Positions 7,444 to 16,551 of a DNA stretch of 64,000 bases are shown piece after piece. Position 1 is the stretch's first letter. Every line of letters starts with the position of its first letter. Location of the stretch: positions 73,379-137,378 of the forward strand of contig JBBQWV010000007.1 in the NCBI GenBank assembly GCA_038210275.1, written 5' to 3'. Origin of the DNA: PALSA-1296 sp038210275 (GTDB lineage: Bacteria > Bacteroidota > Ignavibacteria > Palsa-1295). Made by a program: the position numbers and the translations under genes. The notes under the pieces are model-generated. The model did no database searches and was not told where the DNA came from. It saw only the letters and a program-made list of their open reading frames with translations.

Positions 7444-9735
7444 CTATTCCACAATACATCTCTTCGAGACTTTCGTATCACCGTATCGCAATCGAATAAT
7501 ATAACTCCCTGCCGGATACTGATGCATATCAAGATTGAGATGTTTATCGTCCGATTGAATTGTCCTTACGATCAACTCCTGCCCAAGCATGGAGATAACC
7601 GATACTCGAAGATCGCCACTGAACTCGCCAAGTGATGAGAGATCAAGTGATATTTTTCCGTGAGCAGGATTTGGGTAGATCGAAAAATCAGCCAGCGAGC
7701 CAATCGGATGATCTTCTTGCACAGAAGCTGGTCCCTGTACCATGAATGGTACAATATCCATAGGGCTAAAACCTGCCAAGCCATTGGCAGTATTCGCACT
7801 CCATATCGATACTTTTTTATCATCTTTCAATGAATAATTGCCGAAGGATATTTTCGGATCAGGGATACCTTGCTGCGGAAGCCAAGGATACAACCACTGA
7901 TGATAATCGCTGGCATCATAGATTCTGAATCTGTAACATCCCGTTGCAAGCTTGAAAGTATCACGAACTGTTGTCGCATCAGGCATATCGCTTTGCGAAT
8001 ACAGAACATTATCATTAACATCAACGACATCATAGCTTATGCCGTTTACCGGGCCATCCAAAAAATCTGTCTTAAGGGCAAGATATACATTGTTAGAATA
8101 GATCTTTGGCATTGTATATGCTGCAAAGCCTGAATTATTATTTGGGTAATCATCAACAAATGCGGAATTCGGTTCATCAAGTGTTACATGAAATATATGC
8201 GAGCCAACGCCGAGGTCAATTCCGGGGAGAGCTAATTCCAAAGTATCAAAGAATTTCAAATTGCCATTCCATTGATATGCATGGATCGTCGAAATCGTCA
8301 CCGTATCAATAAAATAATGAACGACAAATGAAGTAAGCTCTTTCTTTCCATTATTTCTGATCTTGATCAGCGGCGACATCTTCGAACAAATAGGGTTTAT
8401 CCTTTTATATGCTCCTTCATTCGTCGGAGCTTCAATAGATAAGAGTGCAACATCATTATTAAATTGAGGTCCTTTTGAATAGATCATTTGCGTATGGACG
8501 GCATACCCACCGCCTGCATTCGGATCATCCGCGAACTTATAATCAACAGTTAGTGAATCGCCCGGCTTTCCTATTCCTGTCAGATCGAAATCCCACGGAT
8601 CAACTTTATCGCCGGGACACCAACCTGCACGGGATAACGTGTATGTACCTGTTTGCGGATAGACAGGGTTTGCTCCACAATCGGGGCGCCATAAATGCTG
8701 GTCATATTTCTTTGCACCGTTTACCCAAATACTATTGGTCTCTTCTGTAAACTCAGCCGCGGCTTGCGGTCCCACATTTCCATGACCTGTCGTGAAAGCA
8801 CGATAAGTAAGAAGATCAGCATTCGGATCGATCCAGATATGCTTTGGTTTGACATGATTCGAAATAGGATCGCTTGCATTACCCCATCCGAAATATCCAT
8901 CATCAAGAATATCTATACGGTATGCTTCACGTGGCGGAGTGCCCTCTATCAGATCAAATGAAAAGGAATAAAGCGAGCCTTGCGAATATCCATCATACGT
9001 TGATAAGAATTCACAACTATCATGCAGCATGAAAGCATAATCGGTGACGTCCATTGTCCATGTGAAACTCCAATCCTTCGGAAAGCCCTGTCCATAAGGC
9101 GTAATGAGCCTGCCGATCTCATACGGCACGACAACTTCGAAATGAAATTGCGCTTTTACTTTTGTGACATGCAGAACAGAATCGGCTTTCACATACAATG
9201 AATCTTTTTTCTTGCCGGTATTATCATAAATATAATTCCAATAATTTGCCTGCCATACGAGCATGGAATCTGTTGCGGCGAACGGTTTAGCTGGATTTCG
9301 ATAAAAATAAATTTTCGTCACGCCGTTGGCAGCGGAGTCTGTAGTTTTCTTTGTCGAATTATAAGAATACGATTTCGTCGTATCGTGGCGGAAGGCGAAA
9401 GAATCAACAGTGTTTCCACCGATAGTAAAATTAGGAGCATCCTTTAGTACAGAGTCTATTACTCCCGTATGATGCTTTAAGATCACTTTCGTCGTATAAT
9501 CCCATTGCCCGCAGCTTGGGTTGGGACAGGTGAGTTTATAACGAAGAAGAATTTTTTCGTAGTGCTTTCCCGGAGCAGGGAATTGTGCCCAATTATCTAT
9601 TGATCCATAATATGTCCATAAATATTTATCAAGGACTGCAACATGAGTAGTATCACCGGTTTTCGCAACAGAATAATTTGCGTAGAATATGCTACTAAAA
9701 ACTATAAGAGACAAAACAACAACAAGCTTCTTCAT
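7444..9735 (-). CDS. Peptide-N-glycosidase F-like secreted protein with T9SS sorting domain
   Basis: 763 residues. A signal peptide (KKLVVVLSLIVFSSIFYANY) is followed by a long region with PNGase F-type features: KILLRYKLTCPNPSCGQWDY, close to the family's CGxWDY segment, and paired beta-sandwich-like strands. The family releases N-glycans from glycoproteins; whether the catalytic acids are kept here cannot be judged without alignment. The last 80 residues form a type A T9SS sorting domain (YPNPAHGKISLDLS ... PAGSYIIRLRYGDTKVSKR), so the protein should be exported and anchored or released at the cell surface. It is monocistronic and convergent with the DUF2442 gene. Confidence 0.7.
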   Translation of the reverse strand: MKKLVVVLSLIVFSSIFYANYSVAKTGDTTHVAVLDKYLWTYYGSIDNWAQFPAPGKHYEKILLRYKLTCPNPSCGQWDYTTKVILKHHTGVIDSVLKDAPNFTIGGNTVDSFAFRHDTTKSYSYNSTKKTTDSAANGVTKIYFYRNPAKPFAATDSMLVWQANYWNYIYDNTGKKKDSLYVKADSVLHVTKVKAQFHFEVVVPYEIGRLITPYGQGFPKDWSFTWTMDVTDYAFMLHDSCEFLSTYDGYSQGSLYSFSFDLIEGTPPREAYRIDILDDGYFGWGNASDPISNHVKPKHIWIDPNADLLTYRAFTTGHGNVGPQAAAEFTEETNSIWVNGAKKYDQHLWRPDCGANPVYPQTGTYTLSRAGWCPGDKVDPWDFDLTGIGKPGDSLTVDYKFADDPNAGGGYAVHTQMIYSKGPQFNNDVALLSIEAPTNEGAYKRINPICSKMSPLIKIRNNGKKELTSFVVHYFIDTVTISTIHAYQWNGNLKFFDTLELALPGIDLGVGSHIFHVTLDEPNSAFVDDYPNNNSGFAAYTMPKIYSNNVYLALKTDFLDGPVNGISYDVVDVNDNVLYSQSDMPDATTVRDTFKLATGCYRFRIYDASDYHQWLYPWLPQQGIPDPKISFGNYSLKDDKKVSIWSANTANGLAGFSPMDIVPFMVQGPASVQEDHPIGSLADFSIYPNPAHGKISLDLSSLGEFSGDLRVSVISMLGQELIVRTIQSDDKHLNLDMHQYPAGSYIIRLRYGDTKVSKRCIVE

Positions 9736-9857
9736 AGAGAGAGTAGAGATTATTAATGAGCATTTAATAATGCCGGAGAGTACAGAAACGTTCTTCCGAA
9801 TTTAAAACGACGGAGACGCGATACTATCGCGTCTCGACGAGTCTATATTAAGTTATT

Positions 9858-11519
9858 TTACTTCTCAATAATAAGCCTATGAATGCTTTGCTCACCGTGA
9901 TCGGTTTTGAGAAGAATTAAATAGATGCCTGGGGGTATATTTCCAAGTGCAATACTCTCTTTATTCTCACCTGTAATCGCAGAATGAGATGAAATGTTTT
10001 CTGAGATCGTTCTCCCGGATAGATCCAAGATACTAATGCTAATATTCGTGGTTTGAGCAATTGTGTATGTGACAAACAAATACATATTCGCAGGATTTGG
10101 ATATAATATTACATTCTGTAATCCAACTCCATTACTAACAGGGCAGCTTTCTGCCGTTAATGTTTGTTGAAGCTGCGGAAGCGCTTTGAATAACTCGTTG
10201 CTTTGTTGGTACCAGAAGATCAATCCGTTGTCATATTTCCCATCGGTTTTCATTCCAGTATTTTCGCGGACTTTTATTGGGATGAGGGTAGTGATATTTT
10301 CGAGTTCCTTCTCCTCTTCCTGATGCGCAAGTATATAACCTTCGTAACTGATCTTGCGGCCAAGCTGCTCGACGATGAGTTTCATAGTATCTGGAATATT
10401 TGTTTCTGCAAGTGACCAAACATACGATTGCTGTGCGACAAGCAACTCTTTCCTGTTTGAATACTTCTTCTCAATTTTATTAAGAGAATCTTGTATGGTA
10501 TGCTCGATTCTTGTAAGCTTCGAATATTCGGTTGGGAATTGGAATCTGGTTCTCAACCCCGGCTCTCCGCCGAATTGCATTTTATATACTGAATCTTTGG
10601 CGCGAAGATTGTTGATAATAGGTTGAATGGGTGTCCATTGGGTTTCGACGTCTTTCTTCCTAGTCATCTCAGTATCACATGACATAATACCTAGGCGTAT
10701 ATGGTAGTGAGAAGTTATGAGCCAAGGAACATGAGAAGAATCAACTTTGCCCCCGTTAATATTAAGGCTTTGAATTGGAATATAATTGCTGTTCAGCAAT
10801 TTATTTACTTCATCATTATCATCCCCAAAGTTGGTCATAGTACTTTCCCCGTTCTCATCGTTCGTATATTTATACATGAACAGCAAATTTCCTTTGGAGT
10901 CTGTTGCGTAGGATGGATGAAAAGGTATCTTGTTAAAGTGACTAACGCGCTCATCTTTATCACTGTTTGGATATGCCTTTGTCTTTTCGGACATCGGAAA
11001 TCCCACTTTTGTTGAAGCATGGTAAAAAATAACCTCACCATTTTCACCCTGAATGAAACCGATACGATTCATTTCTTCAGTCGTGATCTGAATCGGAGTA
11101 ACACAGGAAAGATCAACAGGATTAAATCCCAGATATTTCAGTGAATCTTTTGTTTTCGAGATTTGAGTCCCTGTCCTATTTTCGCTGCTATGCGCCGGTG
11201 TACTTATCGGTTCATTTTGTACTTGGTGCTGTACGGTTAATGCTATTTTCTGACTGGTCAACTTATTCTCTTCGCGAGTCGAAAATAAGAGTAACATCGC
11301 TGTAAAGAAAACTCCAATGAGTGTCATGATAATTATTCCCTTTTTATAGAAGCCGCGCCTACGGTCTTCGTTGATGATGGTTGTCTGCACGGGACTCATC
11401 GGAAGGCTACCGGAAGTTTTCTGCTCCAGTAGCGAGCGAAGTTCATCGCGTTCGAGCGAAGGCGTATCGTGTGTGACACTTCCTAAAATATCGTCAAGTT
11501 GTTTTTTTAGCTGTGTCAT
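9858..11519 (-). CDS. Membrane-anchored putative anti-sigma protein with C-terminal T9SS sorting domain (copy 1)
   Basis: 553 residues. A short charged cytoplasmic part (1-60; LKKQLDDILG and RDELRSLLEQ helices) is followed by one membrane segment at 61-80 (GIIIMTLIGVFFTAMLLLFS) preceded by RRRGFYKK. The inside positives predict a periplasmic C-terminus. A periplasmic region of about 390 residues follows and includes YDNGLIFWYQ. The last 80 residues are a type A sorting domain (LYPNPANMYLFVTY ... PPGIYLILLKTDHGEQSIHR). The start overlaps the end of the ECF sigma gene by 4 nt, the usual arrangement for sigma/anti-sigma pairs. No HCC zinc motif is visible, so the anti-sigma role is inferred. A paralog is at 12228-13922. 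Confidence 0.75.
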   Translation of the reverse strand: MTQLKKQLDDILGSVTHDTPSLERDELRSLLEQKTSGSLPMSPVQTTIINEDRRRGFYKKGIIIMTLIGVFFTAMLLLFSTREENKLTSQKIALTVQHQVQNEPISTPAHSSENRTGTQISKTKDSLKYLGFNPVDLSCVTPIQITTEEMNRIGFIQGENGEVIFYHASTKVGFPMSEKTKAYPNSDKDERVSHFNKIPFHPSYATDSKGNLLFMYKYTNDENGESTMTNFGDDNDEVNKLLNSNYIPIQSLNINGGKVDSSHVPWLITSHYHIRLGIMSCDTEMTRKKDVETQWTPIQPIINNLRAKDSVYKMQFGGEPGLRTRFQFPTEYSKLTRIEHTIQDSLNKIEKKYSNRKELLVAQQSYVWSLAETNIPDTMKLIVEQLGRKISYEGYILAHQEEEKELENITTLIPIKVRENTGMKTDGKYDNGLIFWYQQSNELFKALPQLQQTLTAESCPVSNGVGLQNVILYPNPANMYLFVTYTIAQTTNISISILDLSGRTISENISSHSAITGENKESIALGNIPPGIYLILLKTDHGEQSIHRLIIEK

Positions 11520-12088
11520 AATACTGTCGTCCTCACTATCGTTGTGAATTTCGTTACCGCTTCAGCTTTCTTATTGCTCATCTTTTTATCATCTTCTGCA
11601 CCGAGCAGCTTTGCAAGCTGCTCTCTGCCTCGTACGATTCGCATCTTTATGGCAGAAAGACTTCCGCTCTGAATCTCTTTGATCTCATTAAGCGAGAGAC
11701 CGGAGATCTCGAACATGATGATGGCTTCGCGCTGTTTTTCCGGAAGCGCTTCCATGGCTTCCTGAAGAAGATGAATGTCGGTTAAGACATCCGGCGCTAT
11801 GCCGCTATATTCGATAGAAGATGCTTCATCGTACGTTGCATTTCGCTTTGCAAGTTTGCGTTCAGTTCGCGCAAGCCGTGCGGCGATGGTATAGAGATAA
11901 CTTTTGATAACCGCTTTATTTTGTAGAGTCTCGAAGCGCTCATAGGTAATGAGTATCGCTTCGCTTGCCAGGTCTTTTGCCGTATCGCTATCATTGCTGA
12001 GTGCGCGGCAAAACCGAAGCAAGCCTGCTTTATGCGGCTCGACAAGGTCTAAGAATTGCTCCTGTTTTTCCCTGATATGGGTTTCCAT
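11516..12088 (-). CDS. ECF-family RNA polymerase sigma factor (copy 1)
   Basis: 190 residues with sigma region 2 (GLLRFCRALSNDSDTAKDLA, AILITYERFE, KSYLYTIAARLARTERKLAK) and region 4 (ALPEKQREAIIMFEISGLSL, then MRIVRGREQLAKLL). ECF factors redirect RNA polymerase to stress or envelope promoters and are held by a partner encoded downstream. Here that partner is the membrane protein with a T9SS domain. The last 25 residues after region 4 (KKMSNKKAEAVTKFTTIV) are an unusual tail. The start at 12088 is supported by the 15-nt box at 12107-12121, placed like the one before copy 2. Confidence 0.92.
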   Translation of the reverse strand: METHIREKQEQFLDLVEPHKAGLLRFCRALSNDSDTAKDLASEAILITYERFETLQNKAVIKSYLYTIAARLARTERKLAKRNATYDEASSIEYSGIAPDVLTDIHLLQEAMEALPEKQREAIIMFEISGLSLNEIKEIQSGSLSAIKMRIVRGREQLAKLLGAEDDKKMSNKKAEAVTKFTTIVRTTVL

Positions 12089-12106
12089 GCAGTTTTTAAT
12101 AAAATG

Positions 12107-12121
12107 TAGCCGCGCGGTTAC
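12107..12121 (-). promoter_or_regulatory. Shared ECF-operon box (copy 1)
   Basis: On the minus strand this reads GTAACCGCGCGGCTA. It ends 18 nt before the sigma start codon. 14 of 15 positions are identical to the box before the second sigma gene (14546-14560). GTAAC is a plausible -35-type element for an autoregulated ECF promoter, or the GC-rich part may be an operator; the choice is inferred. Confidence 0.5.
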
Positions 12122-12159
12122 GTTATATAAGTGCGTATGGGGAAGAAAAAGTCACATCC

Positions 12160-12199
12160 AAATTAAAAAAAAGAAACCCTCTTCGCAATGAAGAGGGTT
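12160..12199 (-). terminator. Intrinsic terminator of the second ECF operon
   Basis: AACCCTCTTC-GCAAT-GAAGAGGGTT (12175-12199) forms a 10-bp stem. Read on the minus strand it is followed by TTTCTTTTTTTTAATTT. It lies about 30 nt after the stop of the membrane protein at 12228, so the two ECF operons are separate transcription units. Confidence 0.85.
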
Positions 12200-12227
12200 A
12201 AGGTGAGAAATGAGTTGTGAAAAACGA

Positions 12228-13922
12228 TTATTTTTCGATAACCAGTCTTTGAATAGACTGCTCGCCTTTATCGGTGGTGATGACTAAAAGATAGACTCCG
12301 GCAGTGAGTTCATGGAGATCTAACTCCTTCTCATAATTTCCGGAAGCAGTTCCCGATATACTTCCGCCATCAAGTACTCGTTTGCCGAGCAGATCGTGAA
12401 TACTGAAAGCAACCGTCCGTGGCTCAGAAAGTACAAAGCTAACGGTTGTTCTATTCCTTGCAGGATTTGGATAGAGAGCGGTCTTGCTGATAACAGAAGG
12501 ATTGGCTGCTATCGGCGTGAGTGTCCCGCTTTGCTGTGCAACTTCAGGAACTGCTGCTAAGAGATCCTTATCAGGTTGATACCAAAAGATCAAACCATCA
12601 TCAAAGGTAATGCCTTCGCCTTTATTAAAATGCTCTGTTGTTGCATTGCGAACTTTCACCGGAACAAGCCCTTCGAAGTTCGGCATCATCTTTTCTAAGT
12701 TAGGAATATCGAGTGAGAGAATATTTTCATTTGCTTCTCCATCGCTAAGTTCGCTCGTCAGCTCTTTCAACTGCATTTGTAGTTGGGAGTTAGATGAGTC
12801 CAGATTTTTCAGATTCAATTTCTTGATGACTTTTTCGATCTCTTGTCTTGCTTGAAGTACATGTCCTTTAGCTGCCTGAAATGTTGAATCCATGCGGATC
12901 GTGCGCTTCATGATGATGGTCTTCTGATGCTTGCCATTAGAAAGTGTATCGGTGACATGCTTATCATTGTAGATCATCATCTTCATGCCCTTTTGTTTCG
13001 TCGTGGGGACGATCTGATTGGAATCAATATTAATATCAATATTCATTTCCATATTGATAGCATTATGCAGTTCTTTGAGATCGCTTGAATCAAGTCCGAG
13101 TTTCATGAAATCAATATCGCCGTCTTTTCCTCCGATCTGCATCTGTCCTTCGATCTTGAGTGCATTATTGACGATGTCGGATATTTGCTTCGGATCTACA
13201 TCATCATTATCTGCGCGTGATTGAATTTCTAACCCACGCATTTTCTTTCCGTTGATGTCGCTTGAAAATTGCATTAAGCGTTTATTGCCCTTCGTATCGG
13301 TGACGATCATTGGAGCAAAATGTGGAGCATCGGACATATCTTTATTATCATCCCCGCCAACAACGATTCCCCATGAATTTTGCGGAAAGCTCATAGTAAA
13401 AAGATGTCCGTTATCATTTTTTTGCGTGAAGCTAATTGTCCCATCATCTTTTTTCGCAATTCCCATCTTCGCAAATTTTTCGGGTGCAAGAGGAAGCGGA
13501 TGAATGCCTGCTACTTTCACCGGCGTCAGTATCGTTGGCTGAGTTGGCGGAGCCGGAGGCGGCACGGGTGGTGTTGGCAGTATTTCAGCAGCAGGTGCGA
13601 TCTCTCTTTTTTCTACTTCCATTTTTTTCTGGACTTCAGCTATTGGCGTAGCTGAAGCCGCAAAAATATTCGACCTGGAAGAAAGCGCTGAGTTCGGAGT
13701 TTGGATCTGCGGTGAACCGCTTAAGAGAACGTAGCCGGTAAAGACGGCGAGGCTGAGTCCGATAGTTGACATGATAATTCCTTTCGTTGAAAAAATAAAT
13801 CGAGCTGGCTGCATGTGCTTACTCTGCGACAACAGTTCGCGAGCATTATCTTCGGATATGACTGGCTCTTCGCGCCGTGCGGCTGCGAAAAGATCATCAA
13901 GATGTTTTTTCGTGTTTTCCAT
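12228..13922 (-). CDS. Membrane-anchored putative anti-sigma protein with C-terminal T9SS sorting domain (copy 2)
   Basis: 564 residues with the same plan as 9858-11519. The N-terminus is cytoplasmic (MENTKKHLDDLFAAARREEP), one membrane segment lies near 48-68, and a proline-rich linker (PTPPVPPPAPPTQPT) follows. The periplasmic part contains FDDGLIFWYQPDKDLL, matching YDNGLIFWYQ in copy 1. A type A T9SS sorting domain closes it (LYPNPARNRTTVSFVLSE ... TAGVYLLVITTDKGEQSIQR). It follows its ECF sigma gene with 4 nt between. An N-terminal membrane anchor combined with a secretion signal at the far end is unusual, since a T9SS substrate normally enters with a cleavable signal peptide. Anti-sigma function is inferred from position. 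Confidence 0.75.
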   Translation of the reverse strand: MENTKKHLDDLFAAARREEPVISEDNARELLSQSKHMQPARFIFSTKGIIMSTIGLSLAVFTGYVLLSGSPQIQTPNSALSSRSNIFAASATPIAEVQKKMEVEKREIAPAAEILPTPPVPPPAPPTQPTILTPVKVAGIHPLPLAPEKFAKMGIAKKDDGTISFTQKNDNGHLFTMSFPQNSWGIVVGGDDNKDMSDAPHFAPMIVTDTKGNKRLMQFSSDINGKKMRGLEIQSRADNDDVDPKQISDIVNNALKIEGQMQIGGKDGDIDFMKLGLDSSDLKELHNAINMEMNIDINIDSNQIVPTTKQKGMKMMIYNDKHVTDTLSNGKHQKTIIMKRTIRMDSTFQAAKGHVLQARQEIEKVIKKLNLKNLDSSNSQLQMQLKELTSELSDGEANENILSLDIPNLEKMMPNFEGLVPVKVRNATTEHFNKGEGITFDDGLIFWYQPDKDLLAAVPEVAQQSGTLTPIAANPSVISKTALYPNPARNRTTVSFVLSEPRTVAFSIHDLLGKRVLDGGSISGTASGNYEKELDLHELTAGVYLLVITTDKGEQSIQRLVIEK

Positions 13923-13926
13923 AGGA

Positions 13927-14526
13927 TTATTTTATTCCTCTTCTGGCATAGACATGTGCAAATTGATAACCGTTTCCGCTTACAGATGATGCGCTTGGTG
14001 TGATGACATTGCGAGGAGCAAGATCAACTCCGAGTAATTTCGCAAGTTTTTCGCGTCCCCGTGCTATTCGCGATTTCACTCCCGATAGACTTCCGCCTTG
14101 TATTTGACGGATCTCTTCGAGTGATAGTCCCGAGATCTCGAACATCACTACTGCTTCTCGCTGAGCATTTGGCAATTGCCTGAGCGCAGTATAAAGCAAT
14201 TCAATGTCAGCGCCTGAATCAGGCGCAGGATTCGGATCGCGAATATTTTCAGCAAGCATTGCATCGTAGGCAACTTTCCGTTTACTCCTCCAACGCCAGC
14301 GTTTATTAAGCCGCGTTGCAGTTGTAAATAAATAGCTTGAAAAACTTTTCCCATCGCCATTCATCGAAGCAAAATGCTCGTATGCGATGAGGATAGTTTC
14401 GCTTGCCAGGTCACGTGCGATCTCCGGATCGGATGTGATCGCGCGGCAATACCTCGCCAATCCGGGTCGGATAGGCTCCAGTAATTTCAGAAAACGCTGT
14501 TGTTCCTCGTCTAAGAGAAACCTCAT
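13927..14526 (-). CDS. ECF-family RNA polymerase sigma factor (copy 2)
   Basis: 199 residues. Region 2 (GLARYCRAITSDPEIARDLA, TILIAYEHFA, SYLFTTATRLNKRWRWRSKR) and region 4 (QLPNAQREAVVMFEISGLSL, GVKSRIARGREKLAKLLG) are clear and align closely with copy 1 at 11516-12088. The two sigma-plus-membrane-protein modules are thus a tandem duplication. The C-terminal 30 residues after region 4 differ between copies. It heads a two-gene operon ending at the terminator near 12175. Confidence 0.92.
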   Translation of the reverse strand: MRFLLDEEQQRFLKLLEPIRPGLARYCRAITSDPEIARDLASETILIAYEHFASMNGDGKSFSSYLFTTATRLNKRWRWRSKRKVAYDAMLAENIRDPNPAPDSGADIELLYTALRQLPNAQREAVVMFEISGLSLEEIRQIQGGSLSGVKSRIARGREKLAKLLGVDLAPRNVITPSASSVSGNGYQFAHVYARRGIK

Positions 14527-14545
14527 GCAGTCTTATAAGTAAAAA

Positions 14546-14560
14546 TAGCCGCGCAGTTAC
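14546..14560 (-). promoter_or_regulatory. Shared ECF-operon box (copy 2)
   Basis: The minus-strand GTAACTGCGCGGCTA ends 19 nt before the sigma ATG at 14526. It matches the copy-1 box at 12107-12121 except for one base. Both are followed by an AT-rich spacer and ACTGCATG at the start codon. This suggests common, probably sigma-dependent, control. Confidence 0.5.
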
Positions 14561-14673
14561 AGAGGTAAGAGACATAAGTGAGGAGAAAGTTGCAGGGGAA
14601 GTAATAACGCAATGGGATACTTTTTCAGTTTGTGACATGTTACAAGACCAAAGAAAAATCTTTCTCTCATTTT

Positions 14674-15777
14674 ATGTATAAAATATTCTATATTGTCTTG
14701 TTGGCATTCCCATTAGCTAATTATGCTCAAACTAATGACAACCTGCCAATAGCGTCACCTTTAACACGAGGATATTCAAATAATTTTTTCACTACTATTG
14801 GGAAAGAAGCTGAAAAAAAAGTATCAAACCTTGGAGCTTTTCTTGTCTGGCAGCATGATTCTCTTTTATGTGAGAATTATTTTCATGGATTTGACGGAAG
14901 CAGTATCTTCAATATTAAATCTGCTTCAAAAAGTATCCTTTCTGCCATTGCCGGAGCAGCACAAGCGCGTGGATATTTACCGGATCTGAATACTCATGTC
15001 TTAGATGTTTTGCCTGAGTATAGGGTAAACAGACATACCAAGAAAATATGGTTTGCTGAGGATAATGTAGTTGATGATTCGTTGATTAATTCTCTCACTT
15101 TACGAGATCTTCTGACAATGCAAACCGGGCTAGACTGGGATGATTTCGGATCAATTTGCCAAGCCTTTGTCAGTTCGTATGATCCCGTTCGATTCACACT
15201 TGATGTTCCATTCTCCGATAATTATGAACAAGGTAAAGATTTTAATTATTGTTCCGGCGGTACGCACGTGTTTGCAGTTGCTTTGGCAAAATTAGTGAAA
15301 GCGGATCTATGGCAATTTGCGGATTCAACAATATTCAAACCTACTGGAATGAAACTTCAGCGGTGGAACACGGATGCAATGGGGCGATACATTGGCGGCT
15401 GTGATATGTATTTTACCGCTCAGGATATGATGAGATTTGGGATTCTGTATCTTAACAAAGGTAAAATAAATGACAAGCAAGTTTTGCCCGAGAAGTGGGT
15501 CGATGAATCTACAAATGAGCAAGCTGAGTTAAAGTATTGGGATGTATTGCCAAACGCAGATGGCTATGGATATTTTTGGTGGAGAAGAAAATCAAATGGA
15601 AGACAAGTCTATGTTGCAAGTGGTGTGTGTGGACAGTTGATCTGTGTTATCCCTGATTTGGACATGGTAGTAGTTACTGCGTGTTCTTGTGGTGAAAATA
15701 ATGGTAGAAAAGAAATACGAAAGCTACATCTGATCATGGATAAAATAACATCTGCGGCAAATAGAATAAAAAAATAA
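14674..15777 (+). CDS. Secreted serine hydrolase (beta-lactamase class C / 6-aminohexanoate-dimer hydrolase fold)
   Basis: 367 residues from the ATG at 14674. This start is preferred to 14632 because a clean signal peptide begins there (MYKIFYIVLLAFPLANYAQ). The SxxK nucleophile motif is SASK (about residues 83-86), followed by LTLRDLLTMQTGLDWDDF, NYCSGG (the Y-x-S element) and FGILYLNKGKIN. These are typical of class C-like esterases/amidases and D-Ala-peptidase relatives. The substrate is not evident. It is divergent from the second ECF sigma gene, with 147 bp between, and may share regulation, though I see no box for it. Confidence 0.85.
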   Translation: MYKIFYIVLLAFPLANYAQTNDNLPIASPLTRGYSNNFFTTIGKEAEKKVSNLGAFLVWQHDSLLCENYFHGFDGSSIFNIKSASKSILSAIAGAAQARGYLPDLNTHVLDVLPEYRVNRHTKKIWFAEDNVVDDSLINSLTLRDLLTMQTGLDWDDFGSICQAFVSSYDPVRFTLDVPFSDNYEQGKDFNYCSGGTHVFAVALAKLVKADLWQFADSTIFKPTGMKLQRWNTDAMGRYIGGCDMYFTAQDMMRFGILYLNKGKINDKQVLPEKWVDESTNEQAELKYWDVLPNADGYGYFWWRRKSNGRQVYVASGVCGQLICVIPDLDMVVVTACSCGENNGRKEIRKLHLIMDKITSAANRIKK

Positions 15778-15822
15778 TTTTCAACTACCCTAACTAATTG
15801 TTGACTGTGCTCCTTCCATAGC

Positions 15823-16551
15823 TTACTTCTTCCCCACATGCATCGTTACTATTCCCGCCGTCAGATCTTGCCAATGAGCTTGCGAGAATCCTGCTTCGCG
15901 TAGCATCTTCATAATTTCTTCTCTTTCAGGGAAACGCTGGATAGAATCGGGAAGATAGGTATAGGCCTCAGAATTTTTTGATACTATTTTTCCGATCACG
16001 GGCAAAATGCGTTTTGAATAGAACATATAAAGCTGCTTCATCGGAGTATGCCGTGGTTTTGACAGCTCAAGATTAACAAATATGCCGCCGGGTTTAAGGA
16101 CGCGACAAATCTCTTTGAAGGCAATATCAAGGCTTGAAAAATTTCGCGTTGCAAAACCGATGGTCACGGCATCGAACGAAGCATCTTCAAATCGCAGAGC
16201 TTCCACATCGCCTTCTTCAATATGAATAGAAGCTTTTTTTGCATCGATCTTCTGCTGAAAAATATCGAGCATGGGTTGTGCAAGATCTATACCTGTGATC
16301 TTTGCACCCGAGATCTTTTTTAATATCTCAAATGACAGATCGCCCGTACCACAGGCAATATCAAGGATGCGCGGCTCCGGGATATTTTTGCAATGGGCTT
16401 GCACAATGCTGACAGCTTTTGATCGCCAATAATAATCTAAGCCGAAAGAAAGAAAATGATTCAAGAAATCATATCGCCCCGCAATATTCGAGAACATATC
16501 GCGGACGTAGATCTTCTTTTCATCCGATGTCGTAAAATCAAATTGCGGCAT
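15823..16551 (-). CDS. menG: Demethylmenaquinone methyltransferase
   Basis: A 242-residue class I SAM methyltransferase of the UbiE/MenG family. It has FSNIAGRYDFLNHFLSFGLD near the N-terminus, motif I RILDIACGTGDLS, GIDLAQPMLDIF, the ATRNFSS segment and the family region YSKRILPVIGKIVSKN ... AYTYLPDSIQRFPER. It performs the last C-methylation of menaquinone. A menaquinone-using lineage is expected here, so menG is more likely than ubiE function. Its ATG overlaps the stop of the upstream LD-carboxypeptidase gene by one base (TAATG), so the two are translationally coupled. Confidence 0.95.
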   Translation of the reverse strand: MPQFDFTTSDEKKIYVRDMFSNIAGRYDFLNHFLSFGLDYYWRSKAVSIVQAHCKNIPEPRILDIACGTGDLSFEILKKISGAKITGIDLAQPMLDIFQQKIDAKKASIHIEEGDVEALRFEDASFDAVTIGFATRNFSSLDIAFKEICRVLKPGGIFVNLELSKPRHTPMKQLYMFYSKRILPVIGKIVSKNSEAYTYLPDSIQRFPEREEIMKMLREAGFSQAHWQDLTAGIVTMHVGKK

